64,000 bases of DNA from Pontederia crassipes (Eukaryota; Streptophyta; Magnoliopsida; Commelinales; Pontederiaceae): positions 8,618,001-8,682,000 of the forward strand of contig CM060187.1 in assembly GCA_030549335.1 (NCBI GenBank), read 5' to 3'. This document shows positions 9,441-21,202 of this stretch, piece by piece (within the stretch, counting starts at the first letter, position 1; every line of letters starts with the position of its first letter). Under the pieces are notes generated by a model. The model made no database searches, was not told the DNA's origin, and saw only the letters and a program-made list of their open reading frames with translations. The position numbers and the translations under genes were made by a program.

Positions 9441-11567
9441 TATGTAACTCCCCTTAATCATGTCTTCTTCCTAAATTTTTCATTCTCCCCCTTTTTGTCA
9501 TATAAGATACAATATGTAAAGTGTCATAAGAGAGATAATTTTATTCTTTTATCACATATATAAGAACTATTTCAAGTATAATATATGCGATAGGCAAAAA
9601 TAACTCACCTAAGTTCATGACTAATTCATAAGAGGAAAACAGGAAATCAAATTTATCTAGAGGTTATGAATAACACTTTGAAACAAAATTATATAATGAA
9701 TCAATTTGAGACAAAATATGTCAAATTTAAACTGAATTATATAAAATAATCAAATATTTGACAATAAGGGTAACAAAATCATACTGAAGGTGAATGGAGA
9801 AAATAATCTTTTAAACTTTTGAATTTTCTCACTCTTTCTATCTTTTTTAGTCCTTTATATATTTTTCTTTTCTTCCAAAGAAACAATAACAATATACCAT
9901 TGAGAATGAGGGGTTAAAACTTAATTTTCATGACATGAAGATTTTAAGCTTGAAAGATTTGTGATAAGATATGATAATAAAATGATTTTTTAAATCATGA
10001 AAATGTAAATCCATGCTCATATAAGACATTTAATTAATATATTTCATGGTATGACATAAATATTTCAAATATAAATACATTATTACACAAGTCAAAAGGT
10101 CTTATATATATTTTCATTTGTGCAAGAGATATATTATTTAAACATCATTTCAAATTTAATGGTCATGTGTCAATGATATATGGATACTCAAATGATAACA
10201 AATCATGACCATAAATGCTATATGAATACTCAAATGATAACAAATTATGATCATATAAATTAATCCACATTAATCTTATAGCAAAAATTTCATTTATCAA
10301 GACAAATACAAGTGAGGTATATGATATTTTAAAAGTTTTCCAAATTTTAAGTAAAGTTTCAAAACCTACAAAGCATCAAGAACTAGTAGATTACTAAATA
10401 AATATACATACTCATAAATTTTAAGGGATAAGCATGATAAATAGAATAGGCATTTTCAAAGTCAAACATACACCCAAAAGTTAAATTTTCAATAAGCATA
10501 GGTTTGTGCAGAAATTATGATAACTAGTAGACAAGTCTAAAGCACAAATAATTGTGACACAAAAATATATCCAAGTTTAAAACAATACTTTTACCATAAA
10601 ATTTGTGCATTCACTCCTTCAAATTCAATGTTCTTTTTCTTTCTTTGTTGTATCATTATAATCAAGATTAGTGACAACAAATGAAACCAAAAAGATATTC
10701 AAAGTTTAATCTTTTACATGCTCCCTCTTTCTTAAAATGACAATAGCTATTTCAAATTCGGGATGAGGAATATAACTTTTATTACATGACATGATAATTT
10801 GAAATATGAAAAAATAAGATTCATGTCAAGGTATTTCACAAAGATGAGCATACAAATCAACTTTGATAGAATATGTATATAACAAGTTGAAAATGATCTC
10901 TTTAGTAATATGCTTCATTTCAAATTTCAAATATGTGCATAAGAATAAAGTTTAGCAATTAGATGTCTTATGTAATAATTTTCAAATGGATATGATCAAT
11001 CATCTGATTCCAAATCATAATGTCATTGTATAGATGATAAAGTGCAACAAGTCAAAATTCATAATAAGTTCATGCACATAAGGCTCATAACACAAGAGTC
11101 ATATAAAAATTATGCCAAACATATTTATTATAAATATGAAGTCTTCTTTATAAACAAAAAAAATATTCAAGTTTAGAAGACTTAGCATTCATATTTTTAT
11201 GTCTTTTCCTTTGCCAAATTCAAAAAATAGTCATGATAATAAACATGGCGAGTTTAAAAATAGACATATAATTCCTTTCCTTTTGACATGTGAATAACAT
11301 AAATTTTGCAAGCATATATTATATATTAATTTCAATAAGAATATATTATGTATTAATTTCAAAATTTTTCATAAGTTTGCATTTCTAAATATTAAATTTT
11401 TAATTCAATATCTTAAAAAATCAAGTGTCATCAACAAAACGTATGTGATAATCAAATTTCAACCACACTATCATTTATTATTTTTCACTCATAAAAATAT
11501 AATTCTTTTATCAATATCGTAGGCATCATATAAATATATTGAATCACAAATATTAAGATGCAAAATG
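9441..11567 (-). other. Non-coding 3' part of the old copia relic
   Basis: A/T-rich, without a frame that I can assign. A segment near 10575-10690 resembles, in diverged form, segments near 15900-16050 and 25845-25985 (word order: TTTTACCA, GTGCATTCACT or GTGCCTTCACT, a run of TTCTT, then TAGTGACA or the GGTACCCAAA words). The relic thus holds diverged direct repeats. Confidence 0.45.
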
Positions 11568-11584
11568 GTCACTACAAGAAACAT

Positions 11585-11945
11585 GTCAATTACTACGCGA
11601 TGCTAATAGTGTCACAATAGTGCCGTCATTGGACCGACAAATGCAGATGCTAATTGCCTCTCTATAGCGTCAATTTAGTGTTGCATTAGCGTAAAAGGAT
11701 GTCGATGCTAAATAAGGCGCCATCCCCGATGTTATTTCGGTGCTATTATCACACGCGAAAATTAGAAAACACGCGAGAGATGATAGCGCTGTATTGGCGT
11801 GGTTAGAGTCACCACGATGGCGACGCTAAGTTGACGCTAAAATAAGATGAGATATTAGCACCGACTTGTATTGGCGTCGATAGTTGCGATGCTATATTAG
11901 TTCGGAGGGTGGCGATACTAAATTGACGCTAGTTTGTGCTCTTTT
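11585..11945. repeat. CACTA sub-terminal repeats, left
   Basis: At least eight copies of a GATGCTAA / GACGCTAA core in both orientations, spaced about 20-40 bp. Confidence 0.8.
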
Positions 11946-12041
11946 GGCAATATATGTTATTTATTATATAGTATATTATAAAATACTATACTATACTATA
12001 CTATGCTATGCTATATTATATAATACATTATACTATATTAT

Positions 12042-13136
12042 TGATGTGAACTTTAGAAGTTGTGATCTCTCACACCAACTAAGTATAGTTCGAATCGTAG
12101 TTAAGAATACTCTAGAGTCCACACTATTGCAATTATATAGGTCGAGTAGAAACCACGAATGTCATAACCCCATTGACTTAGATTGAAAAGCTACCATATT
12201 TATATCTTAGGAATTGTCACAAGGTTAAGAGATAAGAACAAAGTAAAGGAACAAATAACTAAAGGACTAGAATTCAAAAAGAAAAGCTCCTTTGTGATGA
12301 ATTGGTTAATGCTATGGTTTCTAATTTCTCTTATGAGGTAAATGATCTCTCGATACTTATATTGAAAACCAACCACTCCTTCCCTTCACCCATTGATCTC
12401 TCTTCAAGTATCAAGGGGCAAGCCGTTAATAAATGGATTGGAATTAACTGATTAGTTGATCTCTCATCCTAAATAGACCAAAGATTGAACTCTCGATCAA
12501 TTGAATATTAATTTATGATTCTAATCAGGATAATTAAAATGAATCCAAGAAAATCGAGATTACTATTATGGACTCGCCTTGTAATAATATTATGATGGAC
12601 TTATCAGCTGCTTAGAATTAATAAGAAATATGTTGATAGGAAATACAAGAGATTATGTGATCTGTCCCTTCTCTCGAACGAGACAAGATATAAGCAAGAA
12701 AATAGATCTTTTGATCAAATGAAATTTTAAACATAGGTAAAACACTTGCAGTCAATTAAAACCACATTATTCACACAATTACACCACAAAAGGAGTTGAA
12801 GTTTAGACAAACATAGGCTTTGATGAAATCAAAATGTTTCTCGGCATTTTCTTCATTATCCTCCTAGTCTTTTCTTTCCGGATGATTCCTTGTTCTTCTT
12901 CCTCCTCCCTTTCTCCTCTGTCCTCTACCGCCTCCCCACTCTGGTCCAAAACTCGAGTCTCTTATCTCCTCTTCTTTTCCTATTAGAATTTGAAATTCAA
13001 AAAGTAGTTAGTTCCCGGAGACTAGTTCAGAAAGGTCGTATAATAGTTCCTTTTTATAAATTTAAACAAAGTTTTAGTGCAAAGGTGGCAATTTTGGTAT
13101 GAAGATTATCAATATGAGTAAAATAGGAGATTATCA
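12042..13136 (-). mobile_element. Solo LTR (1095 bp), Athila/Tat-like
   Basis: TGAT at the left and ATCA at the right, flanked on both sides by ATTAT (12037-12041 and 13137-13141), a perfect 5-bp duplication. No internal region, PBS or PPT lies between, so it is a solo LTR left by LTR-LTR recombination. Orientation is taken as minus from a TATAAAAAG box near 13049-13057 on that strand and from a downstream series of GAGAGATC words (GATCTCTC on the plus strand, near 12062, 12340, 12390, 12455, 12490 and 12655). This series mirrors the GAGA-core repeats in R-U5 of the other Athila/Tat-type LTRs. Confidence 0.8.
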
Positions 13137-13141
13137 ATTAT

Positions 13142-14015
13142 ACACCATACTATACTATATTATTCTATTATATAAATTACAAAAATTAATACCCCATACT
13201 ATACAGACATTATACTCCAATTCCCAAATTCCAAAATTAGGGGGAATAGTGTTTCTTCATTTTTCATGGGATTCAAATGGCGATTGCTGCAAATCCGACT
13301 ATCAAATAATTGTGAAATGTGTACCTCTCGTAGATAACGGCAAGATAGATTTTTTTATTATTTTTGGTGGTTTTAGGAGATCGGACGATAGACTTAAGAA
13401 CCTAGAAAAAAAGGCTTCCGACGGTAGTCGACATGAGAATGGAGGGAATCGGTCGAAACAAAAATTACAGACTCATAGAGATCGAGGTGAGTTGTCAATC
13501 CAAATAAGAATCGCAGTGATCGGAGGTCGAAAGAAATTCAATAAAATGGGAAAAGTTTAATAATAGAAATGGTCGGTTCTCTGTAGTCCTAGCTCGGATT
13601 GCCATTAAAAAATAGATGTTTTGAAGGGCTCGGGAAGGTGGGGCGGTTCAAACCTATTTCATGTCTTTTTTGTTTCCTCCGATTATCAAAAGACCTATTT
13701 TTTATAATTATAACAATTCCTCAAAACTTCGACCCCTTAAGAAATCTAAAAATGTGCGTTCTCGAAAATCAACCTTTAGAAAGCACTAGAACAGTCCTGT
13801 TTAGTCGACATAGAGTTTTCAAATTTTTCCAATAAGTGTTTATTTTCTTAGTTATCCAAACTTAAAAAGAGTATTCAAAATGGTCTATTTTGCTTCACGC
13901 GCTTAAAAAATATTACAAATTAATTTTCAAAAAAATCGGACATCTCGAGACTTCTTAGAATGACCTCATTTGATCAACATATGATTCTCAAATTTTTCGG
14001 ATGACGTCGATAAAC
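13142..14015. other. CACTA interior, no gene recognised
   Basis: An open frame of 153 codons overlaps the solo LTR end and runs to 13560; its composition is unremarkable, it crosses the transposon insertion boundary, and no domain is seen. I do not call it a gene. Confidence 0.5.
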
Positions 14016-14180
14016 ATATATATATATACATATACACATACATATACAGATATACATATATATACAATACACATATATACATACATATACACATACATAT
14101 GTATATATATACATATACACATATACTCATGGACATACACATACACATATACATATATATATTACATATATACATAGTTA
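14016..14180. repeat. TA/CATA microsatellite
   Basis: Alternating TATATA, CATACA and CACATA units for about 165 bp. Confidence 0.9.
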
Positions 14181-14219
14181 ATAAATCTACTTTAATGCCA
14201 CCTTGTGACACATTAGAGC

Positions 14220-14480
14220 CACATATGTTTAGCAACACAATGGCTTCACAATAGCGTCGACAACTCCGTCGCTACTCCATTTTACTATCAAAATAGCATC
14301 GTCGTTTCGTGACGCTAGGTTAGATCTCGATATGTCGACGCCAATGCGACGCTATATTCTAGTTTAGCATCGCAATTTTTGAGTCGCTAATTTGCGATGT
14401 TATTTGACATATTTTTGAATTAATTATCTATCGAAATTGAATTAACGTGGCGCCACATTAGCCACGCAATAGCGTTGCCA
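14220..14480. repeat. CACTA sub-terminal-type repeats, inner right
   Basis: Several TAGCGTC / GACGCTA cores within 260 bp, continuing the motif set seen at the element ends and separated from the outer right set by the trinucleotide tract. Confidence 0.7.
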
Positions 14481-14606
14481 AATTTGTATAGCTAAGTAAC
14501 GATCCGTGTGCTCGTCGAAGAACGAATCTGAACCATCCTTTTGTTTAATCTGATGGTTCGTAGCATGCTTATGATGTGTGGACACCACTTTTCCCCATTT
14601 TATCCA

Positions 14607-14875
14607 CTCTCCTCCTCCTCCTGTTGCTGCCTGCTTGGACAACGCTGCGGCCTCCTCCTCCTCCTCCTCCTGTTGCTGCTGCCCCAATGCCACCCGGATG
14701 CGTTCTCCTCCTCCTATTGTTGTTGTTGCCCTCCTCCTCCTCCTCCTACTGTTGCAGCTGCTTCGACATTGCCCGGACGCTGCTACCTCCTCCTCCTCCT
14801 CCTCCTCCTCCTTTTGTTGCTACTGCCCCAACATCGCTCGAACGCCTCCTCCTCCTACTACTATTGTTGTTGCCC
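14607..14875. repeat. Triplet repeat tract (CTC/CTG-rich)
   Basis: Blocks of CTC, TGC and TTG triplets repeated in an imperfect higher-order pattern. Every frame stays open and would encode runs of Leu, Ser/Cys or Pro on the plus strand and Glu/Gln on the minus strand. The open frames here reflect the triplets and are not called genes. Confidence 0.9.
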
Positions 14876-15099
14876 ATTCTCTTTGGACATCTCGTAGACG
14901 AACGACCAGCTGGGGGACATCTCCTTGTAGTTATGCAAATACATTTAATGCAAATTCATTTGAGGTAATGAAAATGTGAACTTCGATGTAATCTTTTGAT
15001 GTAGTGAATGCCAAATAATCCATCCTCTCTGTTGTATTTGATCTCCATTGTATTTGATCCTCTCCGTACATTTGTTCATTAGATGAACATATCGTATAT

Positions 15100-15515
15100 A
15101 TCGCCACATTAGCTTCACATTGGCGTTGCCAGCTTAGTGCCACAGTAGAGATGCATTGGCATCAAAGTAGGCCCCCTTGACGGCAAGGTAGTGATTATTT
15201 TAGTGTCCTATTGGCATCTGAGTAGCGTCACAATATAGCATCAAATCAAGGTCGACTATTTCAGCGCCTCTTTATCACGCGATTAGCGGCGCACTTGAGC
15301 CCTTTGCAACGACACTTTTTGGGTCATCATATCATCATGATAGCATCGACATTTGATGCTAGTAGCGTCGTCGAGTCTCTTGGTTCCATTGAGACGCTAA
15401 TGGTTACCGAATCTAGCCGTCCCATTTTTATGACGCTAATGCGTGACTAACTCTTTTAGACACAGTTTGGCGTCTCTTTAGCGACACTGCACCTATGTCG
15501 TTAATCAACAAATTT
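15100..15515. repeat. CACTA sub-terminal repeats, right
   Basis: About ten TTAGCGTC / TAGCGTC / GACGCTAA cores up to the right terminal inverted repeat. Confidence 0.8.
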
Positions 15516-15524
15516 CCTGTAGTG

Positions 15525-17066
15525 AGTACATAAGATTCATATAAATTAATTATACATGCTTAATGCTAAAATCAACATATTTTGAGTGTGAAGAATCATG
15601 TATGCAAAGTTTAGTATTGATATAAGTACTCTTATTTCGTCAAATATGATTTCCACATTGAATTAGCATGATAGTCCAAAAATGTCAACTTAGCAATGAT
15701 CATAATATTTAAGCATGTTTAATCAAAATGAGTAATATAGGAATTTTCAAGATTACATAAACAAGATAATCTTGGTATGCACAAAGATCATAATCTTTTG
15801 CCAATGTTTATCTTTATGCACATATTATGATAATAAATAGGTAAATCCAAGGCATAAATATGTATCACATCAAAATGAGTTCAATTTTTCATTTCCATAC
15901 ACCAAAATAGTTTTACCACAAACTTTTATTCCTCCACCTCATTTCAACTTCATTTTTCTTTTTCTTTTCATGTGACACAAACCTACAAGTAAAAAATCAT
16001 TTGAATTTTGATACCCAAATTATCTTGGGTCCAAGATTGTTAGTGACATCTCTTTTTGGAAATCATTTCATTTCACCATGATTAGATTCTTCAACTTTGC
16101 ATAAAAGAAAATAATGATAATTACATTCTATATGTATAACAAATAGAATGATATTTAAACATTATCATGGACATATCTAGATTTTTAAAAGTAAGCATAA
16201 TGATGTCCAAAATATTTCTTAACCTGTATTCAACTTAACTTTGCATAAATGATTGTCAAGTATTAATAGATAAAATATTCATCAAAGATGATCACATATA
16301 TCATTTTCTTTTGCCAAATCAAGATGACAACTATAATAGATATGACAAATGATTAAGATATGCATGTACTTCATTTAACATGTGAAGAAAGATATTTTGA
16401 AAATACATTATCACAAGTCAAAAGAAGTTATGATATCAAAATTTAAAACTTTTACCAACTTTGTTTTTAAAAGAAATTGTCAATTCTTATATCTAAATTC
16501 CAAAATATAAGTTCTTTAAATTTCAAAATTATGATGCACAAAATGCTTAAATAAGAACTAATAAGAGCATAATTACATATACATACTCTCATTTCCAACA
16601 GTTAAGCATATGTATGCATAATCATTTTCAAAGCAAAATGATCCTATTATGCACAAAAAATATCTTTAAAAAAATCAATCTTTGTGTAGAAATTATGATA
16701 ACTAGTGAATACATTTAAAGTTCAAGAAATTGTAACGAAATATCATCATTATGTATCACTTACAAATATTTGAAAATATCAAGATAAACTCAAACATTTA
16801 ATTTTTTGTGAGTCGAAGTAAGATCATTGCAATGTCTCAAATTCATATGCAAGTCTTATCATCAAAATAAATATTAAAATGGAATTTGCATGAGAAAGAT
16901 ATTTAATATATTAAATTTACTTTAAATTTAATATAGCAAATAAAAAATGCACATCCATACTTAATCATAGGAAGTATCATTATTTTTGTCAAAGTGAAGA
17001 TTTCAAGGCTTTTATGCATTTGATGCGAATAATCAGGATTAAGAATGGACACATCAATTGCACATT
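15525..17066 (-). other. Middle block of the old copia relic
   Basis: Non-coding, A/T-rich. Near 15990-16040 the minus strand carries the gag-tail type words around ACCCAAGATAATTTGGGTA followed by CAAATGATTTTT, a diverged copy of what follows the zinc knuckle at 25930-25985. Confidence 0.5.
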
Positions 17067-17071
17067 TTAAA
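17067..17071. repeat. TSD (TTAAA), left
   Basis: TTAAA directly before the left LTR; identical to 25770-25774. Confidence 0.9.
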
Positions 17072-18065
17072 TGTAACGCCCCCAAATCGACCCCCGCCGT
17101 GTGGCGAAGACCAACCTGGAGACGTACGCCATGCTATGACTTTGACCATGATATTGACCATATCTCAGTCAAGAACCGAGACACGTCAGCGGAAAATAAT
17201 AAAATAAAAGAAAATAACATGAATATGCGGAAGTCTAAAAAGTGGCTACATCATTGCTAAGAAATAAAATAAGTTCTACATCATAGTCTAAAATGCGGAA
17301 GGTAAATGAAAACTAATAAACACTCTAAAAGCCCCGTGGTTCATGTGTTGTCCTATCGCTAGAGCTTCAACACCACACGCGTACTCCTACGTCACTGACC
17401 TGGTCCTGTGGAAATCAGACACAGGGGAGGAGGTCCTCCCATAAGCTTTACAGCCTAGTAGGGAACCACATAATATACAATGTATAACATGAATATAATA
17501 ATCATGCTTGACTTGAACGTGAAACATAACATGTTAGTATCATGGATCATAATAAGAATAAGATTAACGATATCATGAATCAGGAGGGTAACATGATGAT
17601 TAATAAACATGAACTTATAACATACTTGTAATTCATGACAGTAACTTGACTTGACTTGAACATGCTTCTTGGTCTTGATTATTAATTAACAATCAGGGTG
17701 ACTTTGAGTGCCTTTAATTCTTTGGGTATGCCCAGCAAATGATACGGCCTTGTGCGGGTCAATGGATGATCAAACCATGACCAAGGGAGCGACCCTTATC
17801 TTGATGCACTTGGCTTGGACTGGCAACCCATAGTTAATCTTTCATCTGAACTTATTAATCGCTTTTACAACATGTGGCTCTTTGTTCTTGATTCAATAGA
17901 TACAATAGGATCAATGAGAAATAAATCAATAAGAGAGTAGATCACGTAAATCAGTGAGGGAACTCTGTGGGGTCAGACAACAGGATCAATTATATACATA
18001 TGAAAATAATATCTGGATAGAAGAAAAATAATTAATAAATATAACCCAAGGTTTTCTAGGAAATT

Positions 18066-18325
18066 GGTCGACCGGTTCAGGGGAACGGTCGACCGGTTGC
18101 TTGTGGGTCGGTCGACCGGTCTACTCAGATCGGTCGACCGGTTGGTTGAATCTGGCTAATCGGGTCGGTTGATCCGTTCAGTTGAACGATCAACCGATGG
18201 GTGAGGATCGGTCGACCGGTGATAGGGATCGGTCAACCGATCGACATGTGCAGAAAGCGACTGCACGCAAGTTATCGGTCGATCAGTTGCCGCAATGCAT
18301 ATGGGCCGGTCGTCCGGTCGGTGTC
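18066..18325 (-). repeat. GGTCGACCGG motif array in Tekay LTR
   Basis: Four exact GGTCGACCGG copies start at 18066, 18087, 18110 and 18132 (steps of 21, 23 and 22 bp, about two helical turns). At least six further variants follow (GGTTGATCCG, GATCAACCG, GGTCGACCGG, GGTCAACCGATCG, GGTCGATCAG, GGTCGTCCGG). The core GGTCGACC is palindromic. CG to CA/TG changes explain most variants. The array occupies the position held by the CGGCCG array in the related LTR at 6782-9260. Confidence 0.9.
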
Positions 18326-18884
18326 CAGAAAGTTGCAGAACTTTCGGATTTCAACAATTATCCAATGCATTTTCCACCTAAACTACTTCCTACCACCTAA
18401 CAAATCAATCAAACAACAATAGAACAACAAAAAATGAATTATGCATGCAATTTATCAATCAATCAATCAATTCAAGAAATCAAACAATTAAAATGATAAC
18501 TTGAACCCTATCTTTAATCTTTTCTGTTCATAACGATTAGGGCATGAATTGGGACAATTCAGAGGTCATGCAAGGTGATTTCGATTCACCCAACTCGGCT
18601 CGCGGTTAATTCGTCCTTCGGTTTGTCGAAAAACAATCAATCACGCCCCCCTTGTTTCCGACGCTTCCTGTCCCCTATTCTTTTTCTCTGTCTGCAAAGT
18701 GCAGAGGCAATGTAAGGAGAAGCAAATAGATTTGATTAGGAGAAGAGAGAGAGTCTGCCAATCCTAGCGCCAAGAACGACGCGTTCCTGCTTCTGCTCAC
18801 GCACGAGAGGGGACGAAGAACCAAAACAGGGGAAGGGAGGTTGTGAGGTTTGAGGGAGAGTGTTTAATGAATCATGTTTTATCT

Positions 18885-18895
18885 TATATATATAT
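18885..18895 (-). promoter_or_regulatory. LTR TATA box
   Basis: TATATATATAA on the minus strand, about 155 bp from the outer LTR end; the counterpart in the 5' LTR is at 25606-25616. Confidence 0.55.
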
Positions 18896-19051
18896 CCCTC
18901 CCCTAAATAAATCTGACGAGATCAGATTTCTTTCCTCTCAAACTTTGAGTGGGAGTTGAACTCTTTTTATCCTTGTTTTTTTTGTGCTCTGCCAGGCACC
19001 CTTACAATTTCTTCTTCTTTTTTTTTATCTTTTTTTTCTTTGGTTGTTACA

Positions 19052-19070
19052 TTCTTACCCCCCTTAAAAG
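19052..19070 (-). other. Polypurine tract
   Basis: Minus strand CTTTTAAGGGGGGTAAGAA abuts the 3' LTR and lies just after the stop of the chromodomain frame. Confidence 0.9.
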
Positions 19071-19093
19071 AAAATTCGTCCTCAAATTTTGTA

Positions 19094-19780
19094 CTAAGTA
19101 GAGGGCTTACCGAAAAGGTGAGGGAATTCTTGACGCATTTCTGACTCAAGCTCCCAAGTTACATCATCGCCATGATGGTGACGCCAAGCTACCCTGACCA
19201 TGGGAACATCCTTGTTCTTCTGACGTTGTACTTTGCGATCTACTATGTGCATTGGATACTCAGCGAAGGTCAAGTTTGCAGCGATATCTGGCTCCTCTAT
19301 CCTTAGAACATTTGCAGCATCATGCTTGTACTTCTTGAGCATGGACACATGAAACACGTTATGCACTCTCCCATAAGATGGGGGTAGAGCCAGTCTGCAT
19401 GCTGCCTCGCCTACCAGCTCGAGTATCTCGAAGGGGCCTACATAGTGAGGACTAAGCTTTCCTCGCTTGCTGAATCTCATGACTCCTTTCATAGGGGATA
19501 CTTTCAGAAGAACTTGATCACCAGCTTGGAAGATCTGCACTCGTCTGCCTTTATCTGCATAACTCTTTTGCCTTCCTTGAGCAGTCTTCATCCTTTGTTT
19601 AATCAATTCTATCTTTTCAGCATACTCTACTGCTTCCTTAACTTCTTCCTTACTCAGGATTTTTTTCTCGCCTACTTCACTCCAGTGGGCAGGTGAACGG
19701 CAAGGTCGTCCATACAGGGCCTCAAAGGGTGCCATAACGATACTAGAATGGTAGCTGTTGTTATAAGCGAACTCAATCAT
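19094..19780 (-). pseudogene. Integrase C-terminal part and chromodomain
   Basis: Open frame of 228 codons, continuing the integrase after an in-frame stop. Residues 1-30 ([22 protein letters not shown]) are the end of the catalytic core. The GPF/Y-type module follows around residue 110 ([15 protein letters not shown]), then [13 protein letters not shown] chromodomain occupies about the last 55 residues, with [13 protein letters not shown] and [10 protein letters not shown]. In chromoviruses this domain guides integration toward marked chromatin. The stop lies about 20 bp before the PPT, as usual for the family. Confidence 0.9.
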
Positions 19781-19795
19781 ATGAATGTGCTCATC

Positions 19796-20413
19796 CTAGC
19801 TACCCTGCCAATCCAGTGCACAAGCCCTCAACATGTCCTCTAATGTCTGGATGGTCCTCTTAGACTGCCCATCTGTCTGAGGGTGGAAAGCTGTGCTGAA
19901 ATTGAGCCTCGTGCCAAAGGCTTCCTGCATGCTCCTCCAAAATCTGGCAGTGAATCTGGGGTCTCGGTCAGACACTATAGATGCTGGAATATCATGAAGT
20001 CTGACAACTTCTCTCACATACAAATCCAACACGCTCTCCACTGACTGTTTCCATCTGATGGGGATAAAATGTGCAGCCTTAGTGAAACGATCCACGACTA
20101 CCCATATGGCATCATGACCCTTCTTAGTCCTAGGCAAGTTGGATACAAAGTCCATAGTGATTTTATCCCACTTCCATTGTGGAATTTCCAAAGACTTCAA
20201 CTTGCCATATGGTTGCTGATGCTCAATCTTGACTTGTTGGCACACCAGGCATCGAGATACATATTCTGCTCTCTCTCTTTTCATGTCCGGCCACCAGTAG
20301 ATGCGTTGTACATCCTTATACATCTTGGTGCTACCGGGGTGGATAGAGAACTCCGACTTGTGGCACTCGTCCAGTACCTCTCGTCGGACATTAGCGTCGG
20401 TGGGAATCCACAA
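19796..20413 (-). pseudogene. Integrase core, catalytic Glu changed to Lys
   Basis: Zinc-binding HHCC module at the N-terminal side (HKSEFSIH ... CLVCQQVK), then the DDE core: first Asp in ITMDFV, second Asp in IVSDRDPRF. The third residue, normally Glu in a QSERT context, is Lys (codon 19859-19861), consistent with a GAG to AAG change. The frame ends at a TAG (19796-19798) where the family has Trp in DWQGSWDEH. Integrase from this copy would be inactive on both counts. Confidence 0.92.
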
Positions 20414-20563
20414 CCTGTCTCGATATCTAATCCCTCCATCTGCAGATATCTGAAAATTCGCTGGTTCATTCTGGCACCTCTTCAGAACCTTCTAATATTC
20501 TGGATCTACTTTTTGAGCTACTATGATCCTGTCAATTAAGCTGGGCTTCATCTGATGCATCAT
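20414..20563 (-). pseudogene. RNase H-integrase linker with two stops
   Basis: The frame of the flanking domains continues through here (LIDRIIVAQ, VLKRCQNEPANF) but is cut by TGA at 20564-20566 and TAG at 20492-20494; the latter falls where a Gln codon is expected. Confidence 0.75.
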
Positions 20564-21202
20564 TCATAAAGCTCCATTTGTACCCAGCTTGGGACACCAT
20601 TGCTCAATTTCTTCCAGCATCTCGTACTCACGTTGTCTCATATAAGCTAGCGAGCCTTCCCACTTCATGCTTAATGCATCGGCGACTGAATTTGCTTTAC
20701 CCGGATGGTAATTGATAGCAAATTCATAATCCTTGAGAAACTCAAGCCATCGTCGTTGCCTCATGTTAAGATCCCTCTGATCGAAGATGTACTTGAGACT
20801 CTTGTGGTTAGTGAAGATCTCGAACGTCTCTCCGAACAAATAATGCCTCCAGATCTTCAAGACAAAGACCACTGCCGCCAATTCTAAGTCATGGGTGGGG
20901 TAATTGACCTCATGCTTCTTCAGCTGCCGAGAAGCATAGGTCACTACCTTGCCGTGTTGCATCAGTACACATCCCAATCCGGTTCCACATGCATCACTGT
21001 AGACCACAAAACCTCCACAGAATCGGTCCGAAGTCAGACGGTCCTTCAGTGTCTGAAAGCTTTGCTCACATTTATCTGTCCAGATAAATTTTTCCGCCTT
21101 CTTTGTGAGATTCGTGAGGGGTGCAACAATCTTGGAAAAGTCCCTGATAAACCTCCTGTAATAACCCGCTAGACCTAAGGAAGCTGTGAATCTCAGAAGC
21201 AT
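20564..21202 (-). pseudogene. RNase H domain
   Basis: Begins with the tail of the RT connection ([14 protein letters not shown]) in a shifted frame. RNase H signatures follow: [15 protein letters not shown] with the first Asp, [10 protein letters not shown] with Glu, FTNHKSLKY where Asp is usual (FTDHKSL), and NSVADALS with the last Asp. The Asp to Asn change would affect activity. The stretch before GGFVVYSDA is shorter than usual, pointing to a small deletion near 21010. Confidence 0.85.

Larger units (their letters stand above)
11570..15524. mobile_element. CACTA DNA transposon, non-autonomous
   Basis: Left end CACTACAAGAAA and inverted right end TTTCCTGTAGTG (CACTACAGGAAA on the other strand) give a 12-bp terminal inverted repeat with one mismatch. 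Flanks are GGT and AGT, a 3-bp target duplication with one change. Both ends carry many short sub-terminal motifs of the GACGCTAA / TTAGCGTC type, usual for CACTA elements, where transposase-related proteins bind. I see no transposase domain; the interior holds a solo LTR, microsatellites and unassigned sequence. Confidence 0.85.
17072..19051 (-). repeat. 3' LTR (1980 bp) of the Tekay element
   Basis: TGTAAC...GTTACA. Matches the 5' LTR at 23837-25769 over its length, apart from point differences and a block of about 70 bp holding three extra GGTCGACCGG copies. In minus orientation U3 is short (about 150 bp) and R-U5 very long. Confidence 0.95.

Noticed and set aside
13099..13560. 153-codon open frame
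   Set aside because: It starts inside a solo LTR and crosses its TSD into CACTA sequence; no domain and ordinary composition.
13966..14238. 90-codon open frame rich in Tyr, Ile, Cys, Met
   Set aside because: It is the translation of a TA/CATA microsatellite.
14541..14979. Several plus-strand and minus-strand frames with Leu, Pro, Ser or Glu runs
   Set aside because: Low-complexity triplet tract keeps all frames open.
20069..20539. 156-codon plus-strand frame
   Set aside because: Antisense to the integrase; no recognisable residues.
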